49,848 nucleotides of DNA from Myxococcales bacterium (GCA_007131285.1 SLQV01000106.1:1-49848); one strand, 5' to 3'; counted from the stretch's first letter, positions 1-12,020 are shown. Program-made: numbers and translations. Notes: generated by a model from the sequence alone, not told the origin.

Positions 1-2
1 CG

Positions 3-956
3 CCACAGGAGCCGCTGCCGATTCCCGACTTCCGCACTCTGGCAGATCACGACCTGAGCCGGCCCAGCCCCAACCTGCTCGACACCATTTATCTGTGCCA
101 GCAACGGCAGGACTGGTTCCGCGACTATGCCCGCGTGCACGCGCTGCCTGCACTGGACTTTGCCGGCAGCGCCACGCTGCAGCACGCGCCCGAACGGGTG
201 GCCGAGGCGATGCGCCAAACCCTGGCGCTCAGCGTGGCCGAGCGGCAGCAAAGCCCCACCTGGACCGATGCCCTGCGCCAGTTGATCGGCAAGGCCGAGG
301 ATGAAGGCGTACTGGTTATGGCCAGCGGCGTGGTCGGCAGCAACAGCCACCGCAAGCTGTTCGTCGAGGAGTTTCGAGGCTTTGCGCTCGCAGATGAGCT
401 AGCGCCACTGGTGTTCATCAATGGCGCCGACAGCAAGGCGGCGCAGATGTTCACCCTGGCCCATGAGCTGGCGCACCTATGGCTGGGCGAGAGTGGCATT
501 TCCGACCCCGAGGCCGGTCGGCTGGCCGAACCGGGCATTGAACGCTGGTGCAACGCTGTAGCAGCGGAGTTTCTGATGCCGCTGGCCCTGCTGCGGCAGG
601 ACTATCAAGCCGGTGTGCCGATCGCCGACGAAATCCAGCGCCTGGCCCGCCGTTTCAAGGTCAGCACGCTGGTCGCCCTGCGCCGCCTGTTCGATGCGGG
701 TTTCATCGACGAATCCACCCTCTGGCAGAACTACCGCGAAGAGCTGGCACGCATCCGCAGGCTGGATCGGGGCGGCAGCGGTGGCGGTGACTTCTACCGC
801 ACCCTGGGCGCGCGCACCGGCAAGCGCTTTGCCCGCGCCGTGCTGTCGAGCACGCTGGAAGGCCAGACCCTGTTTCAGGATGCCTTCCGCATGCTGGGCG
901 TGCGCAAGACCTCCACCTTTTATGAAGCGGCGCGCGAGCTGGGGGTGATGCTGTGA
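3..956 (+). CDS. ImmA/IrrE-family metallopeptidase (5' end cut by window edge)
   Basis: The frame is open from base 3, so the gene begins before the window; the GTG at 135 is internal, because the residues upstream of it (LPIPDFRT, then PNLLDTIYLCQQRQDWF) read as the usual linker of XRE/ImmA-IrrE proteins. At least 317 residues are visible. The zinc-peptidase motif HELAH lies at 462-476. Family members are metallopeptidases that often cleave a partner repressor or act in toxin-antitoxin and phage-response settings; many carry an N-terminal XRE helix-turn-helix, which would be off the left edge. The stop overlaps the next GTG start by four bases (GTGA), indicating translational coupling. Its role beside hsdR is inferred to be regulatory. 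Codon use is strongly C/G-ending, unlike genes after ~10 kb. Confidence 0.85.
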   Translation, partial: PQEPLPIPDFRTLADHDLSRPSPNLLDTIYLCQQRQDWFRDYARVHALPALDFAGSATLQHAPERVAEAMRQTLALSVAERQQSPTWTDALRQLIGKAEDEGVLVMASGVVGSNSHRKLFVEEFRGFALADELAPLVFINGADSKAAQMFTLAHELAHLWLGESGISDPEAGRLAEPGIERWCNAVAAEFLMPLALLRQDYQAGVPIADEIQRLARRFKVSTLVALRRLFDAGFIDESTLWQNYREELARIRRLDRGGSGGGDFYRTLGARTGKRFARAVLSSTLEGQTLFQDAFRMLGVRKTSTFYEAARELGVML

Positions 957-1356
957 CCTACCTGCTCGATGCCAACGTGTTCATCCAGGCCAAGAACCTG
1001 CATTACGGGCTGGATTTCTGCCCCGCCTTTTGGCAATGGCTGCTCGACAACCATGCCGCAGGTCGCGTGTTCAGCATCGACAAGGTGGCCGATGAAATCG
1101 CCGCAGGCGGCGATGAGCTGACGGACTGGATGCGTGACCACGGCAACGGCCTGTTCATGAAGACCGGTGCGGCGGTCGCGGCGAAGTTCGGCGCCGTGAG
1201 CACCTGGGCCACGCAGCAACAATATGAACCGGCAGCCAACTCGGTTAAGCGCATCAAGATTCAGAATGCCTGCATAAGCCTGAATCTGCACTTCATGACC
1301 CCGTACGAGATGCTGCGCCGTGAGCGGGCCCGGTTTGTGTTGGGAGGGACGACCTG

Positions 1357-1357
<1 letters not shown>
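953..1357 (+). CDS. DUF4411 (PIN-like) protein, apparently shortened
   Basis: 134 residues starting at a GTG that overlaps the upstream stop. The N-terminus YLLDANVFI, with an early acidic Asp, and the C-terminal blocks KRIKI and [14 protein letters not shown] are typical of DUF4411, a PIN-like nuclease family found as the toxin partner of XRE/ImmA-IrrE proteins. From memory, family members run about 160-170 residues. Here the text jumps from YEPAA directly to NSVKRIKI, where homologues carry roughly 30 residues (the AD-YYLVAHA-like helix with conserved acidic residues, and the following strand). The reading frame is intact, so this looks like an in-frame deletion that may have removed part of the active site. 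Its stop shares one base with the HsdR start (TGATG). Confidence 0.8.
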
Positions 1358-4578
<3,221 letters not shown>

Positions 4579-4585
4579 GGGCCCC

Positions 4586-4612
4586 CAGTTATTCGACGTT
4601 TTCGAATAACTG
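4586..4612. repeat. 27-bp palindrome A
   Basis: Perfect 11-bp inverted repeat, CAGTTATTCGA / TCGAATAACTG, around the 5-bp spacer CGTTT, starting 7 bases after the hsdR stop. The outer seven bases and the total length match palindrome B at 4917-4943. There is no T-run, so it is not an obvious Rho-independent terminator. The architecture resembles a tyrosine-recombinase core or a dimeric repressor operator; both are inferences. Confidence 0.8.
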
Positions 4613-4916
4613 CCGCCCACGAGCCATAGCGCTGAGCCAGGTAAGCTATCGGACAGGCAGCCCGATATCGACAATAGCCGGGCGATAGGAATTGGGCGAT
4701 ACAACAGCAATCACCAACCGGATCAATGCGTTATATCGACTTTGGCGTGGCAGAGCCCGGCGATAAGACGCCGCTCCTCGTGTCTTTCTCGACTAGCTCT
4801 GCCGACGACTTGCAACCCTGTCGCCGACGAACCCAGTTCAAGCCGTCTTTAATGTCGAGACCTGCCATTAAAGAGCACTTTAACATTGATGCGGCCGGCG
4901 GACCGTGCCCTGTCGC

Positions 4917-4943
4917 CAGTTATCCGAAAATCCAGGATAACTG
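4917..4943. repeat. 27-bp palindrome B
   Basis: Starts CAGTTAT and ends ATAACTG exactly as palindrome A does, with the same 27-bp length. With one flanking base each side the arms are CCAGTTATCC and GGATAACTGG around a 9-bp centre. The shared outer arms and spacing between two sites about 330 bp apart suggest that one protein recognises both. Confidence 0.8.
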
Positions 4944-5057
4944 GTCCCCGCACCCGCAACCCCCGGAGATTCCGGACAGTTGCCTACCCGCAAGTTTACG
5001 GGAGTTCGTACCGGTTTGCACCGACCCGAAACCGCTGACAGAGGACCCATTCCTTTG

Positions 5058-5086
5058 GTCAACCGTCCGCCACCAGTCAACCATCC
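5058..5086 (+). repeat. Pair of 11-bp direct repeats (GTCAACCRTCC)
   Basis: GTCAACCGTCC at 5058-5068 and GTCAACCATCC at 5076-5086, offset by 18 bases. Short direct repeats next to palindromic sites are typical of integrase arm-binding sites or iterons, but the function here is unknown. Confidence 0.6.
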
Positions 5087-5457
5087 AGATAACCCAGTGG
5101 CCAGAAAGCCTGAAATGTAGGTCAGGCGCACGCTAAAGCGCTCGCAAGATCGCCGTAATTGCGCAGCGTCGGTTCGACGCGCACTTACTGCGGCCCCAAG
5201 GCCCCAAAGCTCGCGCGGAGATGAAGAGCAAGCTCAAGGATGTGCGCATGCCAGCAGGTACCTGGTGGCTCAAAGAGCAGCAGCTCGCCTCCTGCGAGCC
5301 TATCAGCCCAGGCGCCGACCCCGTCGCGCTTTGCCTGCTGCTCGCTTGAGCGCCCCCGACCCTCCGAGCCGTTACAGCGCCTAACCGTATTCGCCCATCT
5401 CACCTATGGCGAAGCAGTCGAGCTGTGTGTCAGTAAAGCTTCAGCACGGTAAAGCGG

Positions 5458-5835
5458 GTGCAAACGCCTCAGCACCGGCTGCGCATGACCATTCCTCTGA
5501 GGCAAACGGCCAGCTCGCAGCACCGAGGTGGCGCACTTGAGGGCGCGCAGCGGTTGATGGGTCAAAACCTCCCTGGGACCGTTCCAGAGGAAGTCGAGCG
5601 CTTAGTACGTGCTCTGGCTGGGGAGATGTCACGCAAGCAGCTACTCGACGCTTTGGGCATGACGCATCGCGAGCACTTCCGCCGTGCATACCTGAAACCA
5701 GCGCTCGAAGCAGGCGTGGTAGAGATGACCTTGCCGGACAAGCCAAACAGCAGCAACCAGCGCTACCGCCTCACCTCCCGCGGGCAACACTGGCTGGAAA
5801 AGCATCCCACGCGAACATCCAGCAGCCGCGAATAA
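5458..5835 (+). CDS. Orphan winged-helix protein, Fic-like C-terminal type
   Basis: 125 residues from a GTG start. Residues ~40-115 match, from memory, the winged-helix module at the C-terminus of Schlafen-AlbA/AAA_4 and some Fic-type proteins: a helix rich in SRKQLLDALGM, then HFRRAYLKPALEAG, then EMTLPDKPNSSNQRYRLT. In those proteins the module follows a large N-terminal domain. Here the first ~35 residues look unrelated and in-frame stops lie just upstream, so this may be the leftover 3' end of a larger gene or a free-standing DNA-binding protein. It precedes the SIR2 gene by 281 bp on the same strand and could regulate it, which is inference. The start is uncertain; an ATG lies at 5485. 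Confidence 0.65.
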   Translation: MQTPQHRLRMTIPLRQTASSQHRGGALEGAQRLMGQNLPGTVPEEVERLVRALAGEMSRKQLLDALGMTHREHFRRAYLKPALEAGVVEMTLPDKPNSSNQRYRLTSRGQHWLEKHPTRTSSSRE

Positions 5836-5869
5836 ACGAAAAAGCGGGCGACCAATCGCAAGCCATGTC

Positions 5870-5940
5870 GCGCCCCTCTCGCTGCAAGTGACGGCCCCGA
5901 AAAAAGGTGACCGCGATGACGGGCACAACGAGAGGGGCGC
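5870..5940. repeat. 12-bp inverted repeat upstream of the SIR2 gene
   Basis: GCGCCCCTCTCG at 5870-5881 is perfectly complemented by CGAGAGGGGCGC at 5929-5940, with 47 bases between. It lies in the 281-bp gap between the winged-helix gene and the SIR2 gene. It could be an operator, a transcript hairpin or a remnant of element ends; no neighbouring transposase is seen. Confidence 0.6.
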
Positions 5941-6116
5941 CCAAGCATCTGGAGGTCAGACGGTGAATTGCGCCACACTCGAATGGCGACCAGCACACCC
6001 TCCACCCCCTGCGCCCCCACATGGCAACAGCGAACACCCACTGCTTCAGAATACGTCGCGCCGGCCCCGTACTAGCGCAGGCATCGGTCAAATGCGCGAT
6101 TTTCTAGGTGAAGTGA

Positions 6117-9100
6117 ATGCAGTTCGTTCGTAACGGCCCAGACATCCCCGAACGCCTCCTACAGGCGCACGAAGACGGGCACGTGGTCTTCTTCTGCGGC
6201 GCAGGCATCTCCCGCCCGGCGGACCTTCCGGATTTTCGCGAGTTGGTGGGCAAACTCTACCACGAGCTTTCCGACGCGCCGAGCCCCGCCAAGAAGTCGG
6301 CTATCAGCGCGCGTCAGTTCGACACCGCTATTGGGTTGCTCGAGAAGGAGGTCGGACGAAACATCGTAAGAGAGAGACTTGCGTCCATTCTAACACCGAA
6401 GCTCGGGTCGGAAAAAGCCACAGCAACACACAGAGCTCTCCTAGCCCTAGGCACATGCCGGAGAAGCGGACAGACCCGCATCGTCACCACTAACTTCGAC
6501 CGCCTCTTTGAGAGGGTCATTGACGACGAAAAAGATCCCCGCCTCGAGCGCTTCAAGGCGCCGCTGCTACCGGTACCTAAGACTCGGTGGAACGGACTGG
6601 TGTACCTGCACGGTCTGCTGAGTGACGCGCCCACCCGAAGTGAACTCGAGCAGCTGGTCCTTTCAAGTGGTGATTTCGGCCTAGCATATCTCACCGAGCG
6701 CTGGGCGGCGCGTTTCGTGAGCGAACTCTTCCGCAACTACACCGTCTGTTTCGTTGGCTACGGCATCAACGACCCAGTGCTCCGCTACATGACAGATGCC
6801 CTCGCCGCCGACCGTCTCCGCGGTGAGGCGTCGCGAGACATCTTCGCATTCGGCAGCTATCCCAAAGGGAAAAAGCAAGACCAAGAAGGCGAGTGGGACG
6901 CGAAAAACGTCATTCCTATCCTGTACCCCGAGCACCGAAAACACGCCTACCTACACCGTACCCTCGAAGTCTGGGCCGAGAGTTACCGCGACGGCATCAG
7001 CGGGAAGGAGGGCATCATCGATAAGTACGCCGGCGCGTGCCCGCTGCAAAGCACCCAGGAGGACGACTACGTTGGGCGTGTGCTCTGGGCGCTCAGCGAC
7101 CCGAGTGGAATACCCGCCCGTCGTTTCGCCGAGCAGAATCCGGTGCCCTCACTGGAGTGGCTTAAACCTCTTTCCGCTAACCGCTATGGTAAGGAAGACC
7201 TAAGCCTTTTCGGGGTGCCTGCGAGCGCGTCTGCCCGGCCCTCGGTCAGGCTATCGACGAAGGAGCCATCCTCGTTCAGCCAACTCCGCAGGCCCGCGCC
7301 TTATCAGTTGGCACCGCCGCTATGCCTGGTCGATGACGGAGTGAACCGAAGCGTCTGGGACAAACCTCTGGTCCAGCTGGCGCATTGGCTTACGTACCAT
7401 GTGAACGACCCGAAGCTCCTGCATTGGGTCGCGAAGGAAGGCGGAGAGCTTCATCCCTTTTGTGCAGAGATGATCAGTCAGTGTCTCATTAGGCGCGCAG
7501 GTCTCAATGAAGACGCGCTGAGAGAACTACGCGCGCGAGCTCCCAACGCTATTCCGAATGATGCCATGCGAACGTTGTGGCAACTCGCGCTTAGCGGTCG
7601 CCTGGCATCGCGGCGGAACGCGGAGCGTTTCTGGTATTGGCGCCAGCTTTATCCCGACGGCCCGTGCAGCGCGACGGCACGCATGGCGCTGCGAGAGCAT
7701 CTCTCGCCGCGCGTATGCTTGAAACACGAGCCATATGCCCGGCACTTCGACGCAGAAGGTAACGCCCACGGGCCACGCCCCAAGGACATCTTTGCGACAA
7801 CGATCGTGTTGGCGACACCTGAAGCCAGTGAGCTTCCGTGGACAAGTGAATCCTTGCAGGCGGCGCTGCCACACATGCTCGATGATTTGAGTGCGCTACT
7901 GCGGGAAGCGCTCGATCTCATGCGCGAGCTGGGTACCGCTAGCGAGACGCGTGACGGCTCTCACATGCAACTTCAGTCGATCGCAGCACATCATCAAAAT
8001 CGCCCGACGCAGGGGTGGGCCTTCTTGATCGAACTCACGCGTGATGCTTGGCTGAGAACCAAGGAGCGCGATGTTAAGCGTGCGGCACTCACCGCAGAGA
8101 TGTGGTCGTGTACGCCCTACCCTGTGTTTCGTCGCCTCGCGCTATTCGCAGCCACGCATGCTGACGTGATTTCCGGACAGCAAGCGCTCGAGTGGCTTCT
8201 CGCGGATAGCGGCAGGTGGTTGTGGTCACCAGAGACGACACGCGAAGCCATTCGCCTTCTGATCGCTCGCGCACGTGATCTCGATGCAAACATGCTCGAA
8301 AGGCTTCAAGACGCCTTACTGGACGACACATCCAACGCCATCAAGGATGGCACGTCGAATGAAAACACACCTCATACCTCTGATTGGAATCGCTGGCTTC
8401 GGTTGAAAAAGGTCGCCAGCACCGGTGTGACGCTAAACGCAAAAGCTCGGAAGATACTGGCGGCCATCTCGCGAAGCAATCCGCATTGGAAGCTCGCATT
8501 GGACGAGAGCGATGAGTTTCCTTTCTGGATTGGCGATACTGAATACGGTGATGATGAGCCGATATCCGGCACCTTAGCGGGGAAAGCACCAAAGCGCGGT
8601 GTTAAGCTGCTCGAATGGCTCCGGCAATATCCCGAGCAGCAACCGGGTGACGGATGGGATGAGCGCTGCAAAACACACTTTGCAACCGCGGCAAACGCCT
8701 TGTGCGCGCTCGCGCAAGCGCGAGAATGGCTAACGGCGCGGTGGGGCACCGCTCTGTACCGTTGGGGGTCGGACGAACGGCGCCTCAAACGCCTCTGGCA
8801 CTGCATCACCCCGGTTCTTGCGGAGGCACCGGTCGAACAGCTCGACACCGACGCGCTCAAGATACGCGTGGCGTGGTGGCTTCTCGAAGGAGCGCGGACG
8901 GTTGATGACGTTGGGACGCATTTCTTCACCCTGTCAGGCCGCATGCTCGACCTCAACGGGGAGGGCGAACCTTTGCTTGCGGACGAGGATCCTGTGCAGA
9001 CGGCGATCAATCACCCTGTGGGCATCGTCACCGATGCGCTGCTGCAGTGCTGGCTGCACACAGTCCCCAAGGATGGCGAGGGCTTGCCCCAAGCTATCAA

Positions 9101-9953
9101 GGCGTTGCTGACTCGCATCTGCGACAGCCCTGAGGAAAGGTTTCGCCACGGTCGCGCCCTTCTGGCGCTGCACGCCGTTGCTTTGTTTCGCGGTGACGGC
9201 CCTTGGGCAAAGCAGTACCTTAAGCCCCACTTCGCATGGCAACGGAACCCCGATGAAGCCGCCAGCGCTTGGAAAAGCCTGCTCTTCGCGGGCCGCGTTG
9301 ACCGCACCCTCATGGAAGCCCTTAAGGCTGACTTTCTCGATGCGGCTCGCCACTTCGATGCGCTAGGGCCCCGACGCGGCACCTATGCTCACCTGCTGAC
9401 CAGCATCGCGCTTGAAGGAATAGATGTCTTAACCAAGCAGGAAGCAGCCGCTGCCACCCGTACTTTGCCGGAAGAAGGTCTGCGCGCTGCGCTCTTCCGC
9501 TTAGAGAAGGCGCTATCGCGCACGGATACAGACCCAAAGGCGGTTTGGGAGCACCGCGTGGCGCCCTACTTCAAGCACATCTGGCCTAACGACAAAAAGC
9601 ACCGGTCACCCAGTATCGCCCACGGAATCGGCGACCTGTGCATATCGGCGGGAGACGCTTTTCCTATCGCTTTCCGGCGCCTTCGGCGTTGGCTAGACGT
9701 TCACTTCCCGCCCGACTCCCTCGTGTATCGCCTCGACAAAAGTGGTGATCGCCTGAACGAAAAAGGCCTCTGCGAGAAGTTCCCGAATGAGGCATTAGCA
9801 TTTCTGGACGTTCTGATTAAGGACGAACAGGCGTACCCGCCGCCAAACCTCAAAGCCTGTCTGGATGCAATTCAAACGGAGGCGCCGGATCTCGCATCCG
9901 ATCCCCGCTTCAAACGCCTCCAAAACTATTGGCGCCGCTACCGGCAAGAATGA
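6117..9953 (+). CDS. SIR2-domain protein with large helical C-terminal region (anti-phage sirtuin type)
   Basis: 1278 residues. The N-terminal ~270 residues form a SIR2 NAD-binding fold: GAGIS at 28-32 after a hydrophobic strand, TTNFD at 124-128 (catalytic Asn), YLHG with His at 165, and FVGYGINDP at 212-220. Bacterial SIR2 proteins of this build (DSR1/DSR2, Thoeris ThsA, Avs-type) are NAD-depleting abortive-infection effectors. The remaining ~1000 residues have no recognised catalytic motif and look like helical repeats; the architecture resembles SIR2 plus DUF4020 proteins. That region probably senses the trigger, which is inference. The ATG is preceded by AGGTGAA, supporting the start. 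It lies in the same accessory stretch as hsdR and ends convergently with the DUF924 gene. Confidence 0.85.
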   Translation: MQFVRNGPDIPERLLQAHEDGHVVFFCGAGISRPADLPDFRELVGKLYHELSDAPSPAKKSAISARQFDTAIGLLEKEVGRNIVRERLASILTPKLGSEKATATHRALLALGTCRRSGQTRIVTTNFDRLFERVIDDEKDPRLERFKAPLLPVPKTRWNGLVYLHGLLSDAPTRSELEQLVLSSGDFGLAYLTERWAARFVSELFRNYTVCFVGYGINDPVLRYMTDALAADRLRGEASRDIFAFGSYPKGKKQDQEGEWDAKNVIPILYPEHRKHAYLHRTLEVWAESYRDGISGKEGIIDKYAGACPLQSTQEDDYVGRVLWALSDPSGIPARRFAEQNPVPSLEWLKPLSANRYGKEDLSLFGVPASASARPSVRLSTKEPSSFSQLRRPAPYQLAPPLCLVDDGVNRSVWDKPLVQLAHWLTYHVNDPKLLHWVAKEGGELHPFCAEMISQCLIRRAGLNEDALRELRARAPNAIPNDAMRTLWQLALSGRLASRRNAERFWYWRQLYPDGPCSATARMALREHLSPRVCLKHEPYARHFDAEGNAHGPRPKDIFATTIVLATPEASELPWTSESLQAALPHMLDDLSALLREALDLMRELGTASETRDGSHMQLQSIAAHHQNRPTQGWAFLIELTRDAWLRTKERDVKRAALTAEMWSCTPYPVFRRLALFAATHADVISGQQALEWLLADSGRWLWSPETTREAIRLLIARARDLDANMLERLQDALLDDTSNAIKDGTSNENTPHTSDWNRWLRLKKVASTGVTLNAKARKILAAISRSNPHWKLALDESDEFPFWIGDTEYGDDEPISGTLAGKAPKRGVKLLEWLRQYPEQQPGDGWDERCKTHFATAANALCALAQAREWLTARWGTALYRWGSDERRLKRLWHCITPVLAEAPVEQLDTDALKIRVAWWLLEGARTVDDVGTHFFTLSGRMLDLNGEGEPLLADEDPVQTAINHPVGIVTDALLQCWLHTVPKDGEGLPQAIKALLTRICDSPEERFRHGRALLALHAVALFRGDGPWAKQYLKPHFAWQRNPDEAASAWKSLLFAGRVDRTLMEALKADFLDAARHFDALGPRRGTYAHLLTSIALEGIDVLTKQEAAAATRTLPEEGLRAALFRLEKALSRTDTDPKAVWEHRVAPYFKHIWPNDKKHRSPSIAHGIGDLCISAGDAFPIAFRRLRRWLDVHFPPDSLVYRLDKSGDRLNEKGLCEKFPNEALAFLDVLIKDEQAYPPPNLKACLDAIQTEAPDLASDPRFKRLQNYWRRYRQE

Positions 9954-10062
9954 CACAGCAGTTGACCTGGCGTCGGCCCTCTCGAAACGCTCTCGGCGCG
10001 GCCCTGCCCCGGCACGCGTGTGCGCGCTCTGAGGCAGAGGCGAAGACGCGTTCGCTAGACTG

Positions 10063-10096
10063 GCTTCGCTCGCGCAGTGCGAAAGCGTGCTTTTTT
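10063..10096 (+). terminator. Possible Rho-independent terminator after the SIR2 gene
   Basis: A GC-rich stem GCTTCGC / GCGAAAGC (one bulged base) encloses a 9-base loop and is followed, after GTGC, by six T's at 10091-10096. It sits between the convergent SIR2 and DUF924 genes. The bulge and the gap before the T-run make this uncertain. Confidence 0.35.
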
Positions 10097-10121
10097 CAAG
10101 CGGCGCTTCTTGAACGCGAAG

Positions 10122-10721
10122 CTAGAAGCTGCTGCCTTCGGTTTGTAGGAAGGCGCGTTCTTCGGGTGTTGAGGGGCGGCCGAGCAGGACGTTGCGGTGG
10201 GGAAAGCGCCCCCACTGGGCGACGATGTCGCGGTGCTGCTCCGCAAACTTGAGATTAAACGCAACGCGTTCCCGGGCATCTCCCTCTAGCTTGGCCACCA
10301 GCGCCTCAAAGTAGGCGACGCAGCGCTCTTGACGCGGTAGCGCCTCTGAATGCATCAATGGCATGGCCGCGAATACCTTCATGTCGCTGGGGAGCACCTC
10401 GTCGAGCGATGCTTCGAGCAAGGCGTCGGCACGGTCCTGCGCGAGCGCATCGCTCTCGTACATGCGCGCACTCCCCCGGAACATATTGCGTGGAAACTGG
10501 TCAAGGACGATGATGGCAGCGAGCGCTGAACGTGCTTCATCCTGCCACGCTGAAGCGTGCTTTCCCGCACGCAAATCGTCGTAGATGCCTAGGAATCGAC
10601 GTCGAATCTCCGCATCGAAGGCAGGGTCTTTAACAAACCACTGCTTGCGATGCGCCGCATCCGCGAAGCCCTCCGCATCCAGCGCACCAAACCAAAAAGA
10701 CAAGACCTCTTCGGGTTGCAT
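10122..10721 (-). CDS. DUF924 family protein
   Basis: 199 residues, the usual length for DUF924. The N-terminal EVLSFWFGALD, the central IIVLDQFPRNMFRG and the motif MPLMHSE are hallmark blocks of this family, which forms an all-helical TPR-like fold. Its function is not established. It stands alone, convergent with the SIR2 gene, and marks the change from accessory to ordinary chromosomal content. Confidence 0.9.
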   Translation of the reverse strand: MQPEEVLSFWFGALDAEGFADAAHRKQWFVKDPAFDAEIRRRFLGIYDDLRAGKHASAWQDEARSALAAIIVLDQFPRNMFRGSARMYESDALAQDRADALLEASLDEVLPSDMKVFAAMPLMHSEALPRQERCVAYFEALVAKLEGDARERVAFNLKFAEQHRDIVAQWGRFPHRNVLLGRPSTPEERAFLQTEGSSF

Positions 10722-10823
10722 TCCAACACCCTAAGCCGAGGTGCCACACCATGCTAGCGCGGAGATCGCGCGACGTTAATGTTGATCCCGCGCACACTCG
10801 TCGTCGCTCTGGCGCGCCACGAT

Positions 10824-12020
10824 TCAGCGCGCGAGGGAGGGGGCCATTAACGCGTAGAGCGCAGTGAAGTCTCGGCGCACCGAACTCACCCGCACGTGCG
10901 CTACCCGCCCGCCAGCGAAGCGCCGGTCCGAGTCGGAGGTATAGCGCGTTTCAAAGTCATAGTAGTGTCCACCAGGTGCGGTCGCCGCGCTGCCGTGGCC
11001 CAAAACAAGGGGTTCATGGTTCCCGTCGATACCGAAGCTTGCATAGCCCTGCTGAAAGTTCGAACGGACACCCCAGCACGCGACGTGAGATAGCCGCGCG
11101 CCATTGAGTGTCAGCGTGTTCTCCGTGCCACCGCCGAAGTTGAAGCCTATGTGATGCCAGGTTTGGGTCGCAAGCTCGGGTTCTGTACAGACAGCGTGGG
11201 TGTGCGCGTTGGTCTCTGGATGGCCCGCAAACTGCTCCTGTTGTCGCAATCCTACGGTCCAAGCCTCCCCGGTCCCATAGATACCCACATTTAGGTGCCC
11301 CGGCTCCGCCCCAAGCACGGCGTCGCGCGCTACTATCCCGACATCTCTGCCGAAGTTGGGAGCAAGTGTCTCAGGTACCCAGAACCAAAAATCGATCGAA
11401 CCCTCAGCCAGATTCCAAGCTTCAGAGTGCGCTACCCAAGCGTAGCCATGGTCGTTTTCGGAGTACGTGAGTGGGAAGCCCAACGCCCTATCCGAAGCGC
11501 CGAAAGGCCCCTCCACCAACGTCACATCAGGTTGCAGCTGACCGGGGTTGGCACCGGCGAGATCAGGAAAACCAGCCTGAAACGTTTCTTGGAAGTCAAA
11601 ATACGCAACGATTCCAGGCAAAGCGGGACCGAGCCCCTCAGGCCCGCATACGTTCGCAACGCAGTAGCCGCTGAAGCAGTCGCGCCCCACCTCGCAGCGG
11701 GCGCCTGAAACGCAGGGTGCGCATGCCCCCCCGCAATCCACATCCGTCTCAGCGGCGTCCAGCGCCCCATTCTCGCACTCTTCGGGCGCGGGCGCGTCAG
11801 GCCCACCCTCAGTGATTGTCGTCGTCTCAGACGTCACTGCCATGAGACTCCCCGATGCATCCTGGCGTGCAGCGTCATCGAAAAACAAACCGCAACCAAG
11901 CCAGCCGGACGCCGCAACGGCGATCAAGCCGCACAAGGCGAGCGCTCGCACATCCACTGGAACGGCGACGAGATTAAGCCTTACCTGCCGCAACCATTCC
12001 ACTGTGTAATAATATACCAA
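10824..12020 (-). CDS. Secreted lipoprotein with Cys-rich repeat and LamG-like domain
   Basis: Up to 398 residues. A hydrophobic segment ending in a lipobox-like SGWLGC marks a lipoprotein. After an acidic, Thr-rich linker comes the Cys-rich block ETDVDCGGACAPC followed by GRDCFSGYC, a pattern common in myxobacterial surface proteins. The C-terminal ~230 residues, beginning VAYFDF and including WHHIGFNFGGG and LTLNG, look like a LamG/concanavalin-type beta-sandwich that may bind carbohydrate or matrix. The first codons (ATG GTA TAT TAT TAC) are AT-rich and look more like promoter than coding sequence; a GTG at 11957 would give a tidier signal peptide. Ligand unknown. Confidence 0.8.
   Translation of the reverse strand: MVYYYTVEWLRQVRLNLVAVPVDVRALALCGLIAVAASGWLGCGLFFDDAARQDASGSLMAVTSETTTITEGGPDAPAPEECENGALDAAETDVDCGGACAPCVSGARCEVGRDCFSGYCVANVCGPEGLGPALPGIVAYFDFQETFQAGFPDLAGANPGQLQPDVTLVEGPFGASDRALGFPLTYSENDHGYAWVAHSEAWNLAEGSIDFWFWVPETLAPNFGRDVGIVARDAVLGAEPGHLNVGIYGTGEAWTVGLRQQEQFAGHPETNAHTHAVCTEPELATQTWHHIGFNFGGGTENTLTLNGARLSHVACWGVRSNFQQGYASFGIDGNHEPLVLGHGSAATAPGGHYYDFETRYTSDSDRRFAGGRVAHVRVSSVRRDFTALYALMAPSLAR

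Larger units (their letters stand above)
4579..5457. other. Gene-poor spacer after hsdR with palindromes and direct repeats
   Basis: About 880 bases without a convincing gene. It contains two related 27-bp palindromes, a pair of 11-bp direct repeats, and smaller inverted repeats such as TTAAAG-agca-CTTTAA near 4869-4884. A 136-codon open frame at 4726-5136 has no recognisable domain and spans these repeats, so I do not call it. From 5137 to 5349 a plus-strand frame without a good start reads like real protein (for example KLKDVRMPAGTWWLKEQQL) and may be a gene remnant that I cannot assign. The repeat content suits the end of an integrated or mobile element, but no integrase or transposase is visible. 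Confidence 0.6.

Noticed and set aside
4726-5136. 136-codon plus-strand open frame after hsdR
   Set aside because: No domain or ribosome site, covers the palindromes and direct repeats, Pro/Ser-rich composition.
5888-6133. 81-codon frame overlapping the SIR2 start
   Set aside because: Low-complexity Pro/Arg-rich, spans the inverted repeat, no family.
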